DNA of 37,621 nt from an uncultured Lachnospiraceae bacterium (GCA_947591245.1 CANQCY010000019.1:1-37621); one strand, 5' to 3'; counted from the first letter of the stretch, positions 1 through 8,977 are shown. Notes: generated from the sequence alone by a model not told the origin. Made by a program: numbers and translations.

Positions 1-16
1 TCAATTACAATATATC

Positions 17-47
17 ATACAAAGGTGAATCCTTGTATTTTATTTTC
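17..47 (+). terminator. Intrinsic terminator of an upstream gene outside the window
   Basis: The arms ATACAA-GG and CC-TTGTAT pair over about 8 bp with one bulged A and a 5-base loop, followed directly by TTTTATTTTC. The T-rich tract on the plus strand suggests it ends a transcript entering from the left edge. Confidence 0.55.
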
Positions 48-85
48 TATGTTACCTATCTATTGTATCCCAACAAATTTCAGAT

Positions 86-114
86 TTGACATACGTTTCA
101 TAAATAGATATACT
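86..114 (+). promoter_or_regulatory. Sigma-A-type promoter of the ECF operon
   Basis: A perfect -35 TTGACA (86-91) is followed after 17 bases by TATACT (109-114). It lies between the upstream terminator and the first gene of the ECF operon, about 48 bases ahead of the GTG start. No cobalamin riboswitch signature is visible in the short leader, so expression looks promoter-driven. Confidence 0.75.
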
Positions 115-161
115 TAGAAGAAGAAGAAAACAGAGGCTGATTTTAAGGAGGAGATGAGTCT

Positions 162-1088
162 GTGAAGGGCAGCCTAAATAAAAAAATCATACTTTTTTGC
201 GCCGTTTCGCTGGTTGCCGTCTGCATCATGCTGATAGGGCGGGGGAATGCGCCGGAAGAGAGCGGCGGGACGGATCCGGCCGCACGGAAAACGGAAGAAC
301 CGGTTTCCGCTGTTTCCGCCACGGGAGCCGCCGTGATCACGAGTGCGAGTGAAGCTGCCGTTTCGGAAGAGAGAGAGAGTCCGGCGCCGGAAACGGAGAA
401 AGGAAATGGGATCGATGAGGCGAAGGAAGATAAAGCGGCTGATAAAACGGATTCGGAGGATAAAAAAACTGCTGCGGGCGATTCAGTCCGTTCGCCGGGC
501 GCGAAGGAAACAAAAGGGAATACGCATTCATCAGAAAAGGAGCAGAAAGCGCAGGCAAACAAATCTGTCAAAGCGGTATCGGGCAAGCCGTTAGGAGAAA
601 AGCAAAAAAAATCAGAGCAGGAACGAGCCAATGATGCGGCTTCCAGTGTTCCGGCAACGGTTCCGGCGGCTGTTCCCACGGCGGCTCCCACGGCGGCTCC
701 GATGGAAGAAGCCGACAACGAATGTTTTCTGGAGATCAACTGCGCCGAGGCGCTTTCACATATGGATGAGTTGAACGAGGGAATAAAAGAGATGATCCCG
801 GCTGACGGGCTGATTTTTCAGGGGAAAATCGCATTTCAAGAAGGGGATACGGTTTTTGACGCGTTGAAGAAGGCGTGCCGGGAACAAAATATTCTGCTTG
901 ATTATTCGTTTACTCCCGGATTTGCCACCTATTATATCAAGGGGATCAACCATCTTTACGAATTTGACTGCGGGGATGAGAGCGGATGGCTGTACTCGGT
1001 AAACGGAAAAAGTCCGGGTTACGGATGCAGCCAGTACAAACTTTTGAAAGGGGATCAGGTGGTATTTTATTATGCCTGCGAGCGGTAA
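162..1088 (+). CDS. DUF4430-domain surface protein of an ECF transporter operon
   Basis: This 308-residue protein starts at GTG after a strong AAGGAGGAGA site. Residues about 8-25 form one hydrophobic segment that could be a signal or membrane anchor. A long low-complexity linker rich in E, K, S and A, then P/A/T, fills residues 30-180. The C-terminal 120 residues match the DUF4430 family (related to the transcobalamin C-terminal domain), with the typical ESGWLYSVNG and LLKGDQVVFYYAC motifs. Proteins of this family are commonly encoded beside ECF vitamin transporters, and here ecfT begins 5 bases after the stop. It probably sits outside the membrane and captures a cobalamin-like or other vitamin ligand for the transporter. 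The ligand is inference; the domain call is firm. Confidence 0.8.
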   Translation: MKGSLNKKIILFCAVSLVAVCIMLIGRGNAPEESGGTDPAARKTEEPVSAVSATGAAVITSASEAAVSEERESPAPETEKGNGIDEAKEDKAADKTDSEDKKTAAGDSVRSPGAKETKGNTHSSEKEQKAQANKSVKAVSGKPLGEKQKKSEQERANDAASSVPATVPAAVPTAAPTAAPMEEADNECFLEINCAEALSHMDELNEGIKEMIPADGLIFQGKIAFQEGDTVFDALKKACREQNILLDYSFTPGFATYYIKGINHLYEFDCGDESGWLYSVNGKSPGYGCSQYKLLKGDQVVFYYACER

Positions 1089-1093
1089 TTCCA

Positions 1094-1945
1094 ATGAATA
1101 CGTTTAATCGATACCATCCGGCCGCCATACTTTTGTATTTTACGGCGGCGGTCGCCGTAAATATATTGTTTTTTGATCCGGTTATTTTGTGCATTTCTTT
1201 TGTCAGCCAGGGCGTTTTTTATCTGTATATCAAAGGGGTGCGGACGGGAATTTTATTTGTCGGGAAATGCCTGCTATTTGCGGTTTTCTGCCTGTTTGCA
1301 AATACTCTTGTAAATCATCGGGGAGCCAGCGCGCTTATTTTTATTGGAGGTCTGCCGATCACGGCGGAATCGGCTTTTTACGGGCTGCTTACGGGGCTGC
1401 TTTTGACGGATTCTGTTTTGGCGTTCGGCTGTTATCATTCCATTATGACGTCGGAGAAACTCATGTGCCTGACCGGCAACTTTTTTCCGTCATTTTCCCT
1501 CGTATTTTCAATGGCGCTCGGACTTGTTCCGAAAATGAAACGGGATTACGGAAAATTAAAAGAATCGCAGCCGCCGGCGAAGGGTGTCAAACTGCAGTCC
1601 GGGATGCTGTCGGCGCTGGTCGGTTTTTCTCTGGAGGACTCGCTTGAGATGGGAATTTCCATGAGATACCGCGGGTATGGAAGCGGTAGGAGGACGAGTA
1701 TTTACAGCAAAAAATTCGGCTGGCGTGACGGCGTGATGGCGGGGGCGGTTGTTTTGGCGGCGGCGTCGGGAATTGCCTGTTATGTATGGTCAGGCGCGGG
1801 GGTGGACGTGTTTCCGTATATCCAATTCAGGTATAATAGAGCCGGAGCGGCGGCTTATGCGTTATTTGCCATATTGTTTAATATTCCGATGGCGGTCAAT
1901 GCGAGGGAGGAAATCAAATGGAACCGTATTGTTTCAAAAATATAA
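1094..1945 (+). CDS. ecfT: ECF transporter transmembrane component EcfT
   Basis: A 283-residue membrane protein starting at ATG 1094; a longer reading frame upstream only overlaps the previous gene. Several hydrophobic segments occur in the first 140 residues, followed by a cytoplasmic helical region with SMRYRGYGSGRR, matching the Arg-rich coupling motif (A-R-G) of EcfT proteins that contacts the ATPases. A final pair of hydrophobic segments ends the protein. EcfT couples ATP hydrolysis to the substrate-binding S component in energy-coupling-factor importers. It overlaps the ATPase gene by 28 bases, which indicates translational coupling. Confidence 0.88.
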   Translation: MNTFNRYHPAAILLYFTAAVAVNILFFDPVILCISFVSQGVFYLYIKGVRTGILFVGKCLLFAVFCLFANTLVNHRGASALIFIGGLPITAESAFYGLLTGLLLTDSVLAFGCYHSIMTSEKLMCLTGNFFPSFSLVFSMALGLVPKMKRDYGKLKESQPPAKGVKLQSGMLSALVGFSLEDSLEMGISMRYRGYGSGRRTSIYSKKFGWRDGVMAGAVVLAAASGIACYVWSGAGVDVFPYIQFRYNRAGAAAYALFAILFNIPMAVNAREEIKWNRIVSKI

Positions 1946-3423
1946 CATATACATATCCGGGGCAGGAAAAACCGGCTCTTTCAGATATTTCCTTCACGGT
2001 TGAGAGGGGGGAATTTATCATTCTGTGCGGCGCATCCGGTTCAGGGAAAACGACGCTGCTTAAACGGTTAAAGGAAAGCAATCCGGAATTTGGGTTTGTG
2101 ATGCAGAATCCGGAGACGCAGATCGTCACAGACCAGGTTTGCCATGAGCTGGCGTTTGGCATGGAGAGCATGGGCGTTCCGACGGAGAGGATGTGGCGCG
2201 CGATCGCAGAAACAGCGACTTATTTTGGAATGGAAGACTGGATGGAGCGGGATACGAGGCAGCTGTCCGGGGGAGAGATGCAGTTAGTCAATCTGGCGTC
2301 CGTCCTAGTCATGAATCCGGACGTGCTTCTGCTGGATGAACCGACTGCCCAGCTGGATCCGATGGCGGCGACGGAGTTTATTGAAGTGGTGAAACGGCTG
2401 AACGCGCAGATGGGCATCACGGTTATTATGATTGAGCAGAGGCTTGAAGAAGCGCTGGCGGCCTGCGACCGCATGCTTGTGCTCCATGATGGGCGCATGG
2501 CGGCGTATGGCAGTGTGGCGGATGTGTATGCAAAAATTTGCCGGTCAGAGCTTTCAGCGCAATATTTTTCCTACATGCCCGCTTATGTGCGCCTGTATGC
2601 GAGGATGAACAGGGACGGGGATTCGGGAACCGATTCGGACGAAAACTGTCCGCAGAGCATCAAGGAATGCCGGAAATGGTTTTATGAAAATGATGTCGCG
2701 CTTCCGGTCCGGGAAACGTCTGTGAAACAGCGTGAGGGAGAATATTCGATTGTATGCGGCAATGTTTTCTTCCGGTATGAGCGTACGGGCGAAGACGTAC
2801 TAAAAGGAGTCCATTACCGCATTTGCCCGGGGCGCATTTACGGGATCGCCGGAGGAAACGGCGGCGGAAAGTCTACTTTTTTGAAACTTCTTACCGGTGC
2901 GAAACGCCCATACCACGGAAAAATAAATGTATCGGGAAAGACGGCGTATATGCCTCAGGAACCGAGATACCTGTTTATTCAGGATACGATCGGCGATATT
3001 CTCACAGATCCAAGGGCGGTTGAGCGGTTTGGGATGGACGGTTTTTTGGATCGCCATCCGTATGATGTGAGCGGCGGTCAGATGCAGCGCCTGGCGATGG
3101 CATATCTGTATGAACAGGAGGCGGAGATCTATTTGTTCGACGAACCGACAAAGGGGCTGGATCCTGATTGGAAACGCGTATTCGGCGAGTGGCTGGAGGA
3201 GCTGGCGGCGGCGGGTAAGACGGTTCTTATTGTGACCCATGATGTGGAATTTGCGGCGAATTACTGTGAGTGGATGTCCATGTGTTTTCATGCGGGCCTG
3301 TCGGAGCCGGAGCCGACGCCTGAATTTTTCCGGGGACATTATTTTTATACGACGGCGTTTCATAAAATCGTCAGAGACCGCTATCCGTACGCCGTTTCAG
3401 AGAGGAGTCTGCATGAAGAGTAA
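1918..3423 (+). CDS. ecfA: Fused double ATPase of the ECF transporter (EcfA-EcfA')
   Basis: The 501-residue protein carries two complete ABC ATPase domains in tandem, where many operons encode two separate EcfA proteins. Domain 1 has Walker A GASGSGKTT (about residue 37), signature LSGGEMQL and Walker B VLLLDEPTAQLD. Domain 2 has Walker A GGNGGGKST (about residue 315), signature VSGGQMQRLAM and Walker B IYLFDEPTKGLD. Both have intact catalytic glutamates after Walker B. It powers substrate uptake with EcfT (upstream, overlapping) and the S component (downstream, overlapping by 11 bases). The start ATG lies in the 3' end of ecfT after a GAGGGAGG site. Confidence 0.9.
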   Translation: MEPYCFKNITYTYPGQEKPALSDISFTVERGEFIILCGASGSGKTTLLKRLKESNPEFGFVMQNPETQIVTDQVCHELAFGMESMGVPTERMWRAIAETATYFGMEDWMERDTRQLSGGEMQLVNLASVLVMNPDVLLLDEPTAQLDPMAATEFIEVVKRLNAQMGITVIMIEQRLEEALAACDRMLVLHDGRMAAYGSVADVYAKICRSELSAQYFSYMPAYVRLYARMNRDGDSGTDSDENCPQSIKECRKWFYENDVALPVRETSVKQREGEYSIVCGNVFFRYERTGEDVLKGVHYRICPGRIYGIAGGNGGGKSTFLKLLTGAKRPYHGKINVSGKTAYMPQEPRYLFIQDTIGDILTDPRAVERFGMDGFLDRHPYDVSGGQMQRLAMAYLYEQEAEIYLFDEPTKGLDPDWKRVFGEWLEELAAAGKTVLIVTHDVEFAANYCEWMSMCFHAGLSEPEPTPEFFRGHYFYTTAFHKIVRDRYPYAVSERSLHEE

Positions 3424-4099
3424 AAAGGAGCTGTATTATGCGGCGATTCTTATATTCTGCATCGCTATTTTATATTATAGTTTATTTTATTTGCGTGGAA
3501 AAGAATATTATCTGGTCAGTCTGGCAATTATTTTATCAGGGGTTATCCTGTTTTTATTAAATTTTGAAAAACGGAAACCATCGGCGTCGGAGCTTACGAT
3601 TATTTCCGTTATGTGCGCTCTTGCCGTTGTATCAAGAATTGTCTTTTTCTTTTTGCCGGAGGTAAAACCGATCGCGGCGGTGGTCATTATAACCGGAATA
3701 TCCCTCGGGGCGGAGACGGGATTCATCACGGGGGCGGTGAGCGCGTTTGTATCCAATTTCTATTTCGGACAGGGTTCGTGGACGCCGTTTCAGATGTTTG
3801 CCCTCGGACTGGTCGGTTTTTTTGCCGGGCTGATATTTCAAAGGATTCCGGTAAATAAGTACAGCCTTTCCATTTACGGCGTGCTTTCCGTAGTGGTTTT
3901 GTACGGTGGAATTGCGGATATCAACACATTGTTTTTTTATGCGGGAGAAAATACGTGGCAGGCGGTCTGCACCGTGTATGGCGCGGGATTTTTAATGAAT
4001 CTTGTTTTTGGCATTTCGACAGCCGTATTCCTTATACTGCTGCATAAACCCGTTTTGAATAAGCTCATGCGCGTCAAAATAAAATACGAATTGACGTGA
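3413..4099 (+). CDS. ECF transporter S component (substrate-specific membrane subunit)
   Basis: The start ATG 3413 overlaps the end of the double ATPase gene and follows AGAGGAG. The 228-residue product has about six hydrophobic segments and few charged residues outside a short loop (FEKRKPSASELT). This fits the size and topology of ECF S components. The motif SLGAETGFITGAVSAFVSNFYFGQGSWTPFQ resembles the conserved G-rich helix region of vitamin and cofactor S subunits. Together with ecfT, ecfA and the DUF4430 protein it makes a complete dedicated importer. The substrate cannot be read from sequence; cobalamin or a precursor is a guess based on the DUF4430 partner. Confidence 0.8.
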   Translation: MKSKKELYYAAILIFCIAILYYSLFYLRGKEYYLVSLAIILSGVILFLLNFEKRKPSASELTIISVMCALAVVSRIVFFFLPEVKPIAAVVIITGISLGAETGFITGAVSAFVSNFYFGQGSWTPFQMFALGLVGFFAGLIFQRIPVNKYSLSIYGVLSVVVLYGGIADINTLFFYAGENTWQAVCTVYGAGFLMNLVFGISTAVFLILLHKPVLNKLMRVKIKYELT

Positions 4100-4133
4100 G
4101 GCTTAGATGCGATGAAAATGGAGGAGAGAGAAG

Positions 4134-5012
4134 ATGGGCAAGGTAAAGATTATTACCGACAGCAACAGCGGAATTACACAGGAGCAGGGCAGGGAGCTGG
4201 GGATCGAAGTGATCCCGATGCCGTTTTTTATTGACGGAGAGCCGTTTTTTGAAGATATCAGCATGAGCCAGGACGATTTTTACCGGGCGCTGACAGACGA
4301 TAGGGTTAATGTGTCTACTTCGCAGCCTTCGCCGGAGACCGTGATGAATCTGTGGGAAAAGGCACTGGACGGGTATGACGAGATCGTACATATACCGATG
4401 TCCAGCGGGATCAGCAGTTCTTACGCTACGGCTGCCATGCTTGCCGATGAGGATGGGTTTGAAGGCAGGGTATTCGTCGTTGACAATCAGAGAATTTCCG
4501 TGACCCAGAGACGGTCTGTCCTTCAGGCAAAGGAACTGGCCGACAGAGGGTTTTCCGCACGGGAAATCCATGACATCCTGCTAAGGGATAAATTCCAGAG
4601 CAGCATTTATATCATGGTCGATACGCTTAAATATTTAAGAAAGGGCGGGAGGCTGACGCCGGCGGTGGCGGCAATCGGAACGGTTCTCCGTATTAAGCCC
4701 GTACTGCAGATACAGGGAGAAAAATTGGATTCTTATGCTAAGGTAAAGACGTTAAAGCAGGCGAAAACAGTTATGGCGAAAGCGGTTGCGGGAGACATGG
4801 AAAAACGGTTTTCAGAAGAAGGGTACATGCATATCGATATTGCGCACACGCAGAATCTTGAGGAAGCCGAGCAGTTTCGGAAGGAGTTGGATGAAGCGTT
4901 TCCGGGACGCGACATCTATATCGACAATTTGTCGCTGAGCGTCTCGTGCCATATCGGGCCGGGCTCGCTTGCAGTGGCGCTGTCCAACGTACCCGCAGAG
5001 CTCCGTCCATAA
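4134..5012 (+). CDS. DegV family fatty-acid-binding protein
   Basis: A 292-residue protein with the DegV hallmarks: an N-terminal KIITDSNSGI motif, the phosphate/carboxylate-binding segment with VSTSQPSPE near residue 65, and IPMSSGISSSYATA near residue 88. DegV (FakB-like) proteins bind a single fatty acid and in characterised cases present it to the kinase FakA. No FakA homologue is in the window. The gene starts at ATG after a GGAGGAGAGAAG site, 34 bases after the S-component stop, so it may be cotranscribed with the ECF operon without a functional link. Length and motifs are typical and nothing looks disrupted. Confidence 0.88.
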   Translation: MGKVKIITDSNSGITQEQGRELGIEVIPMPFFIDGEPFFEDISMSQDDFYRALTDDRVNVSTSQPSPETVMNLWEKALDGYDEIVHIPMSSGISSSYATAAMLADEDGFEGRVFVVDNQRISVTQRRSVLQAKELADRGFSAREIHDILLRDKFQSSIYIMVDTLKYLRKGGRLTPAVAAIGTVLRIKPVLQIQGEKLDSYAKVKTLKQAKTVMAKAVAGDMEKRFSEEGYMHIDIAHTQNLEEAEQFRKELDEAFPGRDIYIDNLSLSVSCHIGPGSLAVALSNVPAELRP

Positions 5013-5056
5013 ACGGAAAAACAAACAGGGCGCCGTATCTATGGATATGCGCCCTG
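5011..5056 (-). terminator. Intrinsic terminator for the minus-strand acidic-tail gene
   Basis: CAGGGCGC and GCGCCCTG form an 8-bp perfect stem with extra TATC/GATA pairing inside. Read on the minus strand the stem is followed by TTTGTTTTTCC. The plus-strand side has no T tract, so it mainly serves the convergent minus-strand gene, although it lies between two converging genes. Confidence 0.7.
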
Positions 5057-5100
5057 CCGCAAAAGAGGAAAACAAAAATAAATGTAGTATTCTTATTCAT

Positions 5101-5385
5101 TTATTTTGATGACTTAACGTAAACATCTACATCATCTTCAAGATCGTCATCATCTTCAAAATCATCATCAAACTCATCATAGTCAAAGTCGCCGTCAAAA
5201 TCATCCAGATAACGAGGGGTCAAATGACGGTATACAGCATAGGCGATCGCTGCTACACAGGCAACTGCGCCAATGATGGCGAGTATCCAGATAATAGAAT
5301 TTTTTCTTTCCTGCTCCGCCTTGTCTTTGTTGAGAAGCTGGTTGATTTTGGCGCTGTTTACGATGTCGTCGAGTCTTTTATACAT
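5101..5385 (-). CDS. Small membrane protein with acidic C-terminal tail
   Basis: A 94-residue protein that I do not recognise as a named family. Residues 1-28 are charged and probably helical, residues 29-52 form one hydrophobic segment (IIWILAIIGAVACVAAIAYAVY), and the tail from about residue 59 is extremely rich in aspartate and glutamate. It starts at ATG after AAGGAAAGGATGG, has its own terminator and lies downstream of pcrA on the same strand. The arrangement suggests a single-pass membrane protein with a polyanionic segment on one face, possibly binding cations or basic proteins; that role is speculation. It is unlikely to be spurious, because composition is organised and both the RBS and terminator are present. 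Confidence 0.7.
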   Translation of the reverse strand: MYKRLDDIVNSAKINQLLNKDKAEQERKNSIIWILAIIGAVACVAAIAYAVYRHLTPRYLDDFDGDFDYDEFDDDFEDDDDLEDDVDVYVKSSK

Positions 5386-5500
5386 ATATCGCTACCATCC
5401 TTTCCTTAATAATTTTCGTACTCTATTGCTCTTATATAGTAGTATAACATAATAAAAGAAAATATACCAGATATATTTTTCAAAATTCTCGCACAATCGC

Positions 5501-7759
5501 TTACAATTTTGTCAGCTTTGCAAACGAGGCGCGCAGCTTGCGCTGTCCGAAATCCTTGAATGCTACGACGACTTCATAATCGGCGTTTAACTGATTCATG
5601 GAGAGAACGGTTCCCGTCCCGAATTTCATGTGGTACACGGAATCCCCCTCCTTATAATCCGGTTTTTTGGTGATCCCTTTTGTGATGTATGGGTTGCCGG
5701 CAAATAGATTTTCAGGCCGTTTGCCGCGGGGCGTTTTTTTGAACGTATGCGCCGCTTTGTCCGCAAATGACGTCAGGGCGGGGCTTCGCGGCTTACTGTC
5801 CTCGTTTGAATGGGTGATCAGGTGGCGGGGAATCTCGGTTATGAAGCGGGAGGGCGCATTAAAGTTCGGCTCTCCGTTTTTCATGCGCATGCCGGCTCCC
5901 GTGAACGTCAGCTTTTTCATCGCCCGCGTAATGCCGACGTAGCAGAGCCTGCGCTCTTCCTCCATCTCGCTGTCAGACGGATCGTATACCGCCATGGCGC
6001 CGGGGAATATGTTTTCCTCCATTCCGCACATATATACGCACGGAAATTCAAGTCCTTTGGCGCTGTGCAGCGTCATGAGAAGGACCTGTTCCGTTTCGTC
6101 ATCTACAGTATCGATGTCCGCAACAAGCGCGATGTTTTCCAGCAGTCCGTTCAGGGTCGCGGGTTCGCCCGCCGGATCTTCGGCGGCGTCCGTTTCATAC
6201 TGAATGATTTTATTCATCAGGGAATCAATGTTTTCCAATCTTGCATTTGCTTCAACGGTGTCCTCCGCCTCCAGATTTTTCACATATCCGGTGCGCTCAA
6301 TGATTTCTTCCATCAGGCCCTTTAGGGTAAAATCCATATCGTCAGGGCGGGTTTTCAAAAGCTCGATGAAGCTGACAAAATTTTGAATCCGGGAGGCGGC
6401 ACGGGAGCAGCCGTCGATGTAATCTGCATTGCGGAGGGCTTCATAAAAGCTGATTCCCCGTTCAATGGCGTAATCCGTCACACGCTGGATCGTCGTGGCG
6501 CCGATTCCCCTCCTCGGTACGTTGATAATCCGTTTTACGGAAATGTCGTCATCTGAATTGTTGACTGCTTTGAGATAGCACAGCAGATCCTTGATTTCTT
6601 TTCTCGAATAAAAGCTGATGGCGCCCACGATCCGGTACGGGATATTTTCCTGAACGAGCTTTTCCTCAAATATGCGGGATTGGGCGTTTGTCCGGTAAAG
6701 GATGGCAAAATCAGAGTAGGCGGCGCCGTTTTTTTCCGCCTCTTGTTTGATATCCCCGGCGATCCCCGCCGCCTCTTCATATTCGTTCATAAAGCGGACG
6801 TAACGGAGGGGCTCTCCATCCTCTGCATCGGTCCAGAGAGTTTTTTCCTTCCGCTCCGTATTGTGGCGGATCACCTCATTTGCCGCTTCAAGAATCCTGC
6901 CTGTGGAGCGGTAGTTCTGCTCCAGCCGGATCGTCTTTGTATTCGGAAATGCTTTTTCAAAATGCAAAATGTTATAAATATTCGCCCCGCGGAATTTGTA
7001 AATGGACTGGTCATCATCACCGACGACGCATAGGTTCTGATATTTTGAGGCAAGCAGGCTGAGAAGGGCAAACTGCGCAGTATTTGTATCCTGATACTCG
7101 TCCACCATGATGAAACGGAAACGGTTTTGGTATTGATACAAAACGTCCGGTTCTGCGCGGAACAATTCTACCGTTTTCATGATCAGGTCGTCAAAATCCA
7201 GCGCGTTATTCTGCTTCAGTCGTTTCTGGTATTCGATGTAGACTTTCCCGAATATTTTTTTGCTGAATTCCTTCGACGCCTCGTCGGCGTACTGTTCCGG
7301 GGTCTTGAGTTCATTTTTCGCATTTGAAATGGCGTTTAAAAATGTCTTTTCTTTATATTTTTTTGTATCTATATTCATGTGCTTGCATATATCTTTCATC
7401 AGGCTTTTCTGATCGTCCGCGTCGTAGATCGTAAAATGGCGGTCATAGCCGATGAGATCTATAAAACGGTGCAGAATGCGCACGCAGGTCGAATGAAACG
7501 TACTTACCCATACGTTTTCGGCGCCAAAAGAAACGATTCGGTTTACCCGCTCGCGCATCTCGTTTGCCGCCTTATTTGTAAAGGTAATAGCCAGGATCTG
7601 AAACGGATTGATCTGGCGTTCCTCGATGAGATAGGCGATCCGGTGGGTCAGAACCCTCGTTTTTCCGGAACCGGCGCCCGCCAGAATCAAAAGAGGTCCC
7701 TCAAAGTGCATTACTGCCTCCCTTTGCTGGTCGTTTAAGTGTGTTAATAGTTCGCTCAT
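5501..7759 (-). CDS. pcrA: ATP-dependent DNA helicase PcrA (UvrD/Rep family)
   Basis: A 752-residue superfamily 1A helicase. ATG 7759 is chosen because it follows AGGAAAGGG and begins MSELLTHLNDQQREAV, the family's normal N-terminus with the Q motif. Visible motifs in order are LAGAGSGKT (Walker A), ITFTNKAANEM, VDEYQDTN (DExx box), GDDDQSIYKFRGA, LEQNYRS, TLHSAKGLEFP and YVGITRA. The C-terminal 45 residues form the Tudor-like module (GDSVYHMKFGTGTVL) known in PcrA to contact RNA polymerase. PcrA unwinds DNA 3' to 5' in repair and in resolving transcription-replication conflicts. It sits 48 bases downstream of the DUF1836 gene, probably in one transcript. Confidence 0.95.
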   Translation of the reverse strand: MSELLTHLNDQQREAVMHFEGPLLILAGAGSGKTRVLTHRIAYLIEERQINPFQILAITFTNKAANEMRERVNRIVSFGAENVWVSTFHSTCVRILHRFIDLIGYDRHFTIYDADDQKSLMKDICKHMNIDTKKYKEKTFLNAISNAKNELKTPEQYADEASKEFSKKIFGKVYIEYQKRLKQNNALDFDDLIMKTVELFRAEPDVLYQYQNRFRFIMVDEYQDTNTAQFALLSLLASKYQNLCVVGDDDQSIYKFRGANIYNILHFEKAFPNTKTIRLEQNYRSTGRILEAANEVIRHNTERKEKTLWTDAEDGEPLRYVRFMNEYEEAAGIAGDIKQEAEKNGAAYSDFAILYRTNAQSRIFEEKLVQENIPYRIVGAISFYSRKEIKDLLCYLKAVNNSDDDISVKRIINVPRRGIGATTIQRVTDYAIERGISFYEALRNADYIDGCSRAASRIQNFVSFIELLKTRPDDMDFTLKGLMEEIIERTGYVKNLEAEDTVEANARLENIDSLMNKIIQYETDAAEDPAGEPATLNGLLENIALVADIDTVDDETEQVLLMTLHSAKGLEFPCVYMCGMEENIFPGAMAVYDPSDSEMEEERRLCYVGITRAMKKLTFTGAGMRMKNGEPNFNAPSRFITEIPRHLITHSNEDSKPRSPALTSFADKAAHTFKKTPRGKRPENLFAGNPYITKGITKKPDYKEGDSVYHMKFGTGTVLSMNQLNADYEVVVAFKDFGQRKLRASFAKLTKL

Positions 7760-7787
7760 AGTAGTTGTCCCTTTCCTGTTATTGCTG

Positions 7788-7807
7788 CGAATGCCAAAAG
7801 GCATTCG
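7788..7807 (-). repeat. Perfect 8-bp hairpin between the DUF1836 gene and pcrA
   Basis: CGAATGCC and GGCATTCG flank a 4-base loop immediately after the DUF1836 stop codon. On the minus strand no T tract follows, so it is more likely an intercistronic RNA stem affecting stability or processing than a terminator. Confidence 0.4.
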
Positions 7808-8419
7808 TTACTTTTTCTTCGGTTCATTGTCAAGCGTTTCGTCGATAATCCGCTCGATAATCTGTTTTTTCAGATAGACGTCAAAGCTGAGCATGCAGAT
7901 ATAGGCAAACCGTGAAAGGTAGTCCGCATCTGCTTCGTCGGTGACGTCCTTAAAAATTTCCTGCGAGCTTTTGAACCGCCGTACAACGTCTTTCGTGAGA
8001 TTGTCTGTCTGCTCTTTTTCCATTCTGAAAATTTCGCAATATATTTCTTCTAAAGAGATATCCTTTGATCTTTTGTTGAAAAACTTATGTGTAAGCGGTG
8101 AAAAAATTTTCTGAATGTCGCTGATGGAAAGGACATTTTTGAAATAGTACAGGAAAATAAGAAGAAACATGTGCTCCTTAGAATATTTTTTCTTGTTCGG
8201 CGGCGGGAGAAGATTGTTTTTTGTGTAGTTATTGATCATTGTCTTGGTGAGGATTTTGTCCTGATCTGTCCGTTTGCATGCCTGTAAATGGGCGTCCATA
8301 AACGTTGTCACCTGATCCATATAAAGATCTATGTTCGGTAAATCCTCCGGATTTATGTAGTCTATCTCGCGCAATTTATTTATAATGTCCATAATGCTTT
8401 CTTCATTTCTATTTTTCAT
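7808..8419 (-). CDS. DUF1836 domain-containing protein
   Basis: The 203-residue product matches the DUF1836 family of Firmicutes. It has the typical region around residues 60-85 (LTKTMINNYTKNNLLPPP followed by a basic KKKYS segment) that resembles a MerR-like winged helix, and then a helical region. This motif suggests DNA binding, but no target is known to me. ATG 8419 is preferred over ATG 8431 because it follows GAGGATCG with good spacing. It is transcribed toward pcrA. Length is normal and the gene appears intact. Confidence 0.8.
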   Translation of the reverse strand: MKNRNEESIMDIINKLREIDYINPEDLPNIDLYMDQVTTFMDAHLQACKRTDQDKILTKTMINNYTKNNLLPPPNKKKYSKEHMFLLIFLYYFKNVLSISDIQKIFSPLTHKFFNKRSKDISLEEIYCEIFRMEKEQTDNLTKDVVRRFKSSQEIFKDVTDEADADYLSRFAYICMLSFDVYLKKQIIERIIDETLDNEPKKK

Positions 8420-8569
8420 AGCGATCCTCATTTCCGTTCGTGATGGGTTTTGTAAAAATTTGCCGCCCGTGCGGCCGGATGGCGATTCGTGGCAACCGTG
8501 CCATTAACAGATATTTTATCATATCCTCCGGCATGAAGCAATGAAATTTAACAATTTGCAAATTTTATC

Positions 8570-8598
8570 TTGATGTGCCTCACGGAATCGGGTATGAT
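8570..8598 (+). promoter_or_regulatory. Promoter of the MIF-like/MATE/rlmD genes
   Basis: TTGATG (8570-8575) is followed after 17 bases by TATGAT (8593-8598). It is placed 34 bases before the MIF-like start codon in the divergent region with the DUF1836 gene. Confidence 0.6.
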
Positions 8599-8632
8599 TA
8601 AAAAAGAATCTTAATGAAAAGGAGAATGACTT

Positions 8633-8977
8633 ATGCCATGTATTAATTCAAAAGTTACGGTTAAGATGTCAGAAGAAAAGAAGGAAGCGGTGAAGGCGAA
8701 GCTGGGACAGGCGATCACTGCGATACCCGGGAAATCGGAGAGCTGGCTGATGGTGGGATTTGAGGATGAGTATGACCTGTATTTTCAGGGCAACAAGGAT
8801 GGCGAAAGCGCGTTCGTCGAGGTGAGCGTATATGGAGGCGCGTCGGCGTCTGTGTTCGATTCTCTGACCGGCAAAATCTCCGAGATTTTTGAAAGCGAGC
8901 TGCAGATACCGAAAAACCGGATTTATGTGAAATATGAAGAGGTTGAAAACTGGGGCTGGAATGGGGCGAATTTATAG
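8633..8977 (+). CDS. MIF-like tautomerase (macrophage migration inhibitory factor homologue)
   Basis: The 114-residue product has the exact length of mammalian MIF. It begins Met-Pro, so removal of Met would expose the N-terminal proline that is the catalytic base of the tautomerase superfamily. The C-terminus RIYVKYEEVENWGWNG closely follows the MIF pattern (RVYINYYD ... VGWNNS). A start ATG follows AAAGGAGAATG with a clear promoter upstream. Expected activity is keto-enol tautomerisation of phenylpyruvate-like compounds by a trimer; the physiological substrate is unknown. There is no signal peptide, as in other MIF proteins. The MATE exporter begins 41 bases downstream, probably in the same transcript. 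Family assignment is confident, function in the host is inference. Confidence 0.88.
   Translation: MPCINSKVTVKMSEEKKEAVKAKLGQAITAIPGKSESWLMVGFEDEYDLYFQGNKDGESAFVEVSVYGGASASVFDSLTGKISEIFESELQIPKNRIYVKYEEVENWGWNGANL

Noticed and set aside
1-161. Cobalamin riboswitch upstream of the ECF operon
   Set aside because: The leader after the promoter is under 60 bases and contains no B12-box-like sequence.
343-594. Arg/Lys-rich 83-residue frame overlapping the DUF4430 linker
   Set aside because: It is a frame-shifted reading of the Glu/Lys-rich linker and has no ribosome binding site.
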